Shown here in pieces: positions 60,564-64,000 of a stretch of 64,000 bases of DNA. Both the position numbers and the translations under genes were made by a program. Within the stretch, counting starts at the first letter, position 1, and each line of letters starts with the position of its first letter. Origin of the DNA: Novosphingobium sp. CF614 (lineage in GTDB: Bacteria; Pseudomonadota; Alphaproteobacteria; Sphingomonadales; Sphingomonadaceae); contig NZ_FOOR01000010.1 of assembly GCF_900113255.1 (NCBI RefSeq), positions 42,952-106,951 on the forward strand. Reading direction: 5' to 3'. The notes beneath the pieces were generated by a model, which was given only the letters and a program-made list of their open reading frames with translations, ran no database searches and was not told the origin of the DNA.

Positions 60564-60987
60564 GCCGCAGACGGCATCGATACGGGGCAGGGGCTCAGCT
60601 GAACAGGAAGTTCGCGCGTCCGAGATCGGACTCGGCCGGCATCGCCGCCCAGCGGACGACATCGACGGCGGTGACGGCTTCGCCCGTGTCGATGCGCGTG
60701 CACTCATGTGGTTCCCAGCTCTCGCGGAAGAAGCCGCCGCGCCCCGCGAAAGCGCCGCGAGAGGCGGTCAGTGCGGCGTGCCCGGTAGGGTGCCATGACC
60801 GGCAACTGGTAGATCGCGCGCTTGAGACGACGGTGCAAGGTCATGCAGATCACTCCAACCGCGGCGCTGGAATTGCAGATCGCGCGCGGGCGAGGAGCGC
60901 TATCATTACTGCTGGCATAGCTCAACGCGCTTGCATTGCCTGGGTGGGTGCGCGAACCGTCCGGCAGGGACAATCGGAGGGGTGCCA
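60564..60987. other. 424-bp gap with a possible gene relic
   Basis: No intact gene. The minus strand at 60595-60795 shows a protein-like C-terminus (see separate entry). Near 60970 a GGAGGGG ribosome site serves the following GT2. A GGGCAGGG octamer is at 60585-60592. Confidence 0.35.
60595..60795 (-). pseudogene. Possible C-terminal fragment of an unidentified gene
   Basis: Reading back from a TGA at 60595-60597, about 65 codons look like real protein rather than chance: RGGFFRESWEPHECTRIDTG, then EAVTAVDVVRWAAMPAESDL, then GRANFLFS and stop. No start codon with a ribosome site is visible, and the frame loses its protein-like character upstream of about 60795. I do not recognise the family. 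It may be what is left of a gene lost at this point. Confidence 0.35.
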
Positions 60988-61905
60988 ATGCCGTTGGTCA
61001 GTGTCGTAATACCCACCTTCGGCCGGGCGACGCTCGTGTGCCGCGCGGTAGGAACCGCACTCTCACAGACGATGCGGGATCTCGAGGTGATCGTCGTGAT
61101 CGACGGCAATGATCCTGCGACCCGCGCTGCGCTCGCAGCGATCGGCGACCCGCGCCTGCGTGTCATCTCCCATCCTACAAGGCGCGGCGCCGGCGCGGCA
61201 CGCGACACTGGCGCCGATGCGGCGACGGGCACGTGGATCGCGCTCCTCGACGATGACGACGAGTGGCTGCCGGGGAAGCTCGCCGCGCAACTCGCGGCGG
61301 CACCGGACGAGCCGGCCGTGCTGATGACGTTGTCGCGCGTGATAAGCAAGGCCGGCACTTTCGTCCGGCCGGGCGAGGCCTATGACGAGCGTATTCCGCT
61401 CGACGAATGGCTGTTCGACCGGCGGACCTGGACGAAAGGCGGGGAGAGCTTCCTGCAATGCTCGTCGCTGATGATGCCCCGTGCGCTATTCGCCCTGATG
61501 CGCTTTGCCGACATGAAGCAGCACGACGACTGGGAGTTCGTCCTGCGCGCCGTGAAGCAGCACGGTTACCGGCTTGTCACCGTCCCCGAACCGCTGGTCG
61601 TCTATTACATGCCCGAGGCGCGCGCCTCCTTGAGCCGCACGCACACTTGGCGCCGCTCGATCATCTGGGCGCTGAGCTTGCGCGCGATCCTCACGCGCCG
61701 GGCGATGAGCGGCTTCTTCCTTACTGTCGCCGCGCAGATGGCGGCCTCTTTCGGGCAGCGCGAGGGGTTCGCCCCACTGTGCGCCGCCGCCCGCCGCTAC
61801 GGCACGCCGACACCCAAACAGCTCTTCGCCTTCATCTTTTTCCGCGCTTCCCCGCTCACCTTGCGCCGCAGGCTGCGAGCCTGGATGCAGGCCGAGCGAA
61901 GGTGA
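60988..61905 (+). CDS. Glycosyltransferase family 2
   Basis: ATG at 60988 with GGAGGGG upstream gives 305 residues. GT-A motifs are LVSVVIPTFGRATLVCRAVG, LEVIVVIDGNDPATRAAL and WIALLDDDDEWLPGKL (the DDDD metal site), then FLQCSSLMMPRAL and KQHDDWEFVLRAVKQHGYRL (ED-motif). The C-terminal part contains amphipathic Arg-rich helices. It resembles GT2 enzymes of EPS and glycan clusters. The frame opens 19 codons upstream, without support. It is the last intact gene before a decayed region. Confidence 0.87.
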   Translation: MPLVSVVIPTFGRATLVCRAVGTALSQTMRDLEVIVVIDGNDPATRAALAAIGDPRLRVISHPTRRGAGAARDTGADAATGTWIALLDDDDEWLPGKLAAQLAAAPDEPAVLMTLSRVISKAGTFVRPGEAYDERIPLDEWLFDRRTWTKGGESFLQCSSLMMPRALFALMRFADMKQHDDWEFVLRAVKQHGYRLVTVPEPLVVYYMPEARASLSRTHTWRRSIIWALSLRAILTRRAMSGFFLTVAAQMAASFGQREGFAPLCAAARRYGTPTPKQLFAFIFFRASPLTLRRRLRAWMQAERR

Positions 61906-62007
61906 CCCTTCCACGTTTGCACGGCTGACCTGGTGGTGTCGGGACGAGGTGCGTCCCTGCTATGCGCGTCGCGCGATCGTCACGCCTGCGGCGCGTCGCT
62001 CAAGGCG

Positions 62008-62203
62008 TCAGTTCCGGTAGAGGGCGAAAAGACACTCGTCGTTCAACGCCCGGCAAAGGGTCTCCCGACTGATTCCGGTCTCGCGTGCAAGCGCGCAATG
62101 GTGCCCAGCGCGCGCAGCAGTTCTTCGGGAGTGCATAGGCGTCGATATCTGCCGGGGTATTCAGTACCTCGGCGGCATCCCAGGGCTTGGTTCGATAGCC
62201 ATC
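62008..62203 (-). pseudogene. Frameshifted HigA-like (COG3636-type) antitoxin
   Basis: ATG at 62203 lies 2 bases after the toxin stop. In successive frames the minus strand gives MAIE, then TKPWDAAEVLNTPADIDAY, then ELLRALGTIAR, then ARETGISRETLCRALNDE. Together these follow the order of COG3636-type addiction-module antidotes, with at least two frameshifts. The helix-turn-helix stretch (ETGISRETLCRAL) is recognisable. The product cannot be made as one chain. Confidence 0.78.
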
Positions 62204-62205
62204 GT

Positions 62206-62541
62206 CAAATCTCCTTCGCCATGACCTTTGCCCGTTCGAGGTCCCGTTTCTGCGAGTCCTTATTGCCGCCGCACAGCAGGATCACCACGACATCGCCGCG
62301 CCGGGTGTAGTAGACCCGGCTCCCGGTCCAAAGGCGAAGCGTAGTTTGCTCACTCCGTCACCGACAGACTTGGCGTCGCCGAAGTTGCCCTGTGCGATGC
62401 GGTCGATTCGCTTGGCAATCCGTGCTCGCGCCTGAACATCCCGCAGCGCCGTGACCGTGTTCTTGCTGATTCCATTATCTTCGGCGCAATCCGATTGGAC
62501 TTGGGACGCCCTCCAGTCTGGCGGACGAGGATCTCATTCAT
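62206..62541 (-). pseudogene. Frameshifted RelE/HigB-like (COG3657-type) toxin
   Basis: From ATG 62541 (MNEILVRQT) the frame soon breaks. In other frames the expected order continues: RDVQARARIAKRIDRIAQGN, FGDAKSVGDGVSKLR, then GSRVYYTRRGDVVVILLCGG and NKDSQKRDLERAKVMAKEI to the stop at 62206. These are the typical YYxRRGxxxVxLLxGGxKxxQxxDIxxAK motifs of addiction-module killer proteins. At least two indels separate the pieces. The antitoxin pseudogene follows directly, so a complete TA pair has decayed here. Confidence 0.82.
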
Positions 62542-62611
62542 GCACAGCATTTATTAACATAATCCTTGTTATCAGTTTATCCTATGGGCCGCGTTTTGTG
62601 AGTTTTGTAGG

Positions 62612-62820
62612 ATAATGACACGACGTCGCCGTCCGCCCCTTCTCCATCGAGCAATCCTGGTTTCTGGGCAATCTGCGCCAACGATATGAAGTCTGGCACG
62701 ATGCCCAGCGCGAACTGGCGGTCATGCCCTATGAACCTGCGCTGCAAGATGGAATAGTGAACGGCCGCGCCACTTCTACTGGATTTTCATCGTGCCGTAA
62801 TATACCGCGCCTTGCGGCTA
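62612..62820 (+). pseudogene. Fragment resembling a GSU2403-type nucleotidyltransferase
   Basis: One frame reads SIEQSWFLGNLRQRYEVWHD then AQRELAVMPYE, and the continuation in a shifted frame is LRCKME followed by a stop; a further shift gives NGRA. The pattern LRxxYxxxxxAxxELAxMPYxLxWKxxxGRxYL is known to me from GSU2403-family nucleotidyltransferase-fold proteins. Only this middle piece remains. Confidence 0.45.
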
Positions 62821-62925
62821 CCTCTGCTGTCGAGCGACCGGCTTGCTCAAGGGGCTGCGGTGCGTCACATATGCAACCGCGCTGGTGTTTCGCCGGCCGC
62901 TTGAAACGGGCTCGGCAAAACGAAC

Positions 62926-63882
62926 GTGGATGATCGACACAGTCTCACGGTTTCCTTGTGCCTGAGTGGCCGGCCGGTGGTCCTCGTCGGCGAGGGGGCG
63001 GCTGCGGAAGACCAGCGCCGGATACTCCAGCGTGCGGGCGCGTTGATCGTCGGGGAAGGTTCGAAGGCGACGCTCGCGGTCGTCGTCGATGATCCGGCGG
63101 CGGTGTCGCGGCTGAAGGTGCGCGGTGCGCTTGTTTACGCGGTAGGCCGGCCGGAACTATGCGATTTCACGCCGGTCGAAGCTGCAAATTCCATGCCGGA
63201 TAAAGTTGTAAAGCGACGATGGCTGGCAAGGAAACCGCACATTGCCGAGACGAGAGAAGCCGGGGTCGAGAGCCAGGAGATACCGCCTGACGACGGTGGA
63301 GAGGCAGCAACAGACGAAGCGAAGGCCACGGAACTTGCGATATCTCTCCCGGTTGCCGCTAAGACAATGGCCGAGACAGTAATAGCAGAAGCAGAATGCG
63401 CGGCGCCCGAGGTGCCTGTCGTCGCCGCCCCAGAGACTGCGGCAGAGGCACCGCCGGAGAGCCCCGAGACGCCCCCTGACGACAGTACGGAAGAGGCGGA
63501 GGGTAAGTCTGAAAACGCATCCGTCCGAGCGCCGATCGACCTCTACACCGCCGCGCCGCCGCGCGCCGCCAACGGAGTTATGACGCGCATCGGCAGGACA
63601 ATCGGAACGCTACTGCGATCGGCATGGCGGCTGTTGGCCGCCTGCCTGCGCGCGATCTTCGCGCCGTTTGCGGCAGTAGTCGAGATCCTGACAGGAGCAA
63701 TCCAGACGTGGACTTCCAGGGCGTTCGAGCGTCCGATCTCTATCGATCTTACCCTTGCAGGCAGCGTGCCGGCCAGCGCGGCGCCGGAGGCCTGGCGAGG
63801 AGACGAGGTTTCCACCAATGAACCATCGAGTCAGGCCGGGGAGACCGATCTTCTCCCCGCTTCAGAGCAGTCGACCCGCTAG
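62926..63882 (+). CDS. CysG N-domain-like chimera with acidic linker and hydrophobic segment
   Basis: This 318-residue protein starts at GTG 62926. Residues 1-82 resemble the siroheme synthase N-domain: SLCLSGRPVVLVGEGAAAED (GxGxxA nucleotide loop), RRILQRAGA, then LVYAVGRPELCDFTPV. The remainder of that domain, including its catalytic and dimerisation parts, is missing. Instead there is an acidic Pro/Ala/Glu-rich linker (about 100-195), a hydrophobic, amphipathic stretch (about 220-260; RSAWRLLAACLRAIFAPFAA) and a polar tail. It is unlikely to be a working precorrin-2 dehydrogenase. Function is unknown; a membrane-bound nucleotide or redox sensor is a guess. No strong ribosome site. Confidence 0.65.
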   Translation: MDDRHSLTVSLCLSGRPVVLVGEGAAAEDQRRILQRAGALIVGEGSKATLAVVVDDPAAVSRLKVRGALVYAVGRPELCDFTPVEAANSMPDKVVKRRWLARKPHIAETREAGVESQEIPPDDGGEAATDEAKATELAISLPVAAKTMAETVIAEAECAAPEVPVVAAPETAAEAPPESPETPPDDSTEEAEGKSENASVRAPIDLYTAAPPRAANGVMTRIGRTIGTLLRSAWRLLAACLRAIFAPFAAVVEILTGAIQTWTSRAFERPISIDLTLAGSVPASAAPEAWRGDEVSTNEPSSQAGETDLLPASEQSTR

Positions 63883-63924
63883 ATGTGAGTATTTTGGAGT
63901 CGGATGGAATCTGGAGGGTTCTGT

Positions 63925-63971
63925 GAGGTCGCGCGGCGCTGAGGGTGGGGCTTGGCGCTGTGCGCGACCTC
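63925..63971. terminator. Hairpin after the CysG-like gene
   Basis: GAGGTCGCGC (63925-63934) pairs exactly with GCGCGACCTC (63962-63971) around a 27-base loop, 43 bases after the stop codon. No T-run follows, so it may be a Rho-type stem or part of something extending beyond the window. Confidence 0.35.
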
Positions 63972-64000
63972 ATTGAAGCCGGATTGAGCTAACCCGCTGA

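Larger units (their letters stand above)
61906..62925. other. Decayed 1-kb region
   Basis: No intact gene. It contains the antitoxin and toxin pseudogenes on the minus strand (62008-62541) and a nucleotidyltransferase-like relic on the plus strand (62612-62820). The short stretch around 62545-62600 is AT-rich. No insertion sequence or target-site duplication was found to explain the decay. Confidence 0.6.

Noticed and set aside
59940..60707. 255-codon minus-strand ORF opposite the sulfotransferase-like gene
   Set aside because: Antisense of a coupled gene with good motifs; no family features.
61906..62925. Insertion sequence as cause of the decayed region
   Set aside because: No transposase fragment, terminal inverted repeats or target duplications could be seen.

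Overview
This is a GC-rich window with no transposase, rRNA, tRNA or CRISPR array. It most likely comes from a large plasmid or secondary replicon of a Sphingomonadales alphaproteobacterium (Novosphingobium/Sphingobium-like). The evidence is a replication/partition block (RepA of the RPA initiator family, ParA, ParB, a ParDE-type toxin-antitoxin pair, 17-bp iterons) next to a large exopolysaccharide (EPS) locus of sphingomonad type. The taxon is an inference from gene content and base composition.

Layout. (1) 1-2985, minus: WcaI-like glycosyltransferase (cut by the window edge), fcl and gmd, which supply GDP-L-fucose. (2) 3557-12251: glycosyltransferase, O-antigen-ligase-like polymerase, PssE/PssD pair, a divergent GINT1-N-like gene, a Wzc-type tyrosine autokinase, an outer-membrane beta-barrel and a Wza-type lipoprotein. 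(3) 12414-31666, minus, nearly all overlapping or closely spaced: sulfotransferase, decayed glycosyltransferase, O-acyltransferase, three glycosyltransferases, PglK/MsbA-like ABC exporter, EpsG-like polymerase, asparagine synthase, NTP-sugar transferase, GT2, HAD phosphatase, CofD/YvcK-like protein, two GT4 enzymes, hexapeptide acyltransferase, FkbM methyltransferase and Wzx-like flippase. (4) 31760-40635, minus: TPR protein, second Wzc-type kinase with a Gly-Tyr repeat tail, second polymerase/ligase, two small ORFs, second Wza lipoprotein, metallophosphoesterase and the initiating sugar-phosphate transferase, with a good promoter upstream at 40723-40751. (5) 40938-48570: FkbM methyltransferase, SWIM/SNF2 helicase, acyltransferase-SGNH protein and an intact glycosyltransferase that is the paralogue of the decayed copy at 13.3-13.5 kb.

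(6) 48.6-53.6 kb is the replicon backbone: iterons, repA, parB, parE, parD and parA, with two copies of a perfect palindrome and a dense run of GGGCAGGG octamers. (7) 53764-56539: membrane J-domain protein, SleB-type wall hydrolase and a Rap1a/Tai-like protein coupled to it. (8) 56806-61905: TviB-type nucleotide-sugar dehydrogenase, Tat-exported beta-helix protein, second sulfotransferase-like gene and a GT2. (9) 61906-64000 is decayed: a frameshifted RelE/HigB-type toxin plus antitoxin, a nucleotidyltransferase relic, and an odd protein with half of a siroheme-synthase N-domain followed by an acidic linker and a hydrophobic segment.

How it works together: the sugar transferase loads undecaprenyl phosphate, the glycosyltransferases build a repeat decorated by acyl, methyl, probably sulfate and amide groups, Wzx or the ABC exporter flips it, polymerases extend it, and Wzc/Wza/beta-barrel proteins control length and export. 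Two Wza, two Wzc and three polymerase candidates suggest two EPS systems joined side by side.

Most interesting: the coupled CofD-HAD-GT2-NTP transferase-AsnB block (20.9-26.3 kb), the duplicated and rebuilt flippase-methyltransferase-glycosyltransferase junction (28.55-30.33 kb), the repA palindromes and GGGCAGGG polarity, the SleB/Rap1a pair, and the CysG-like chimera.
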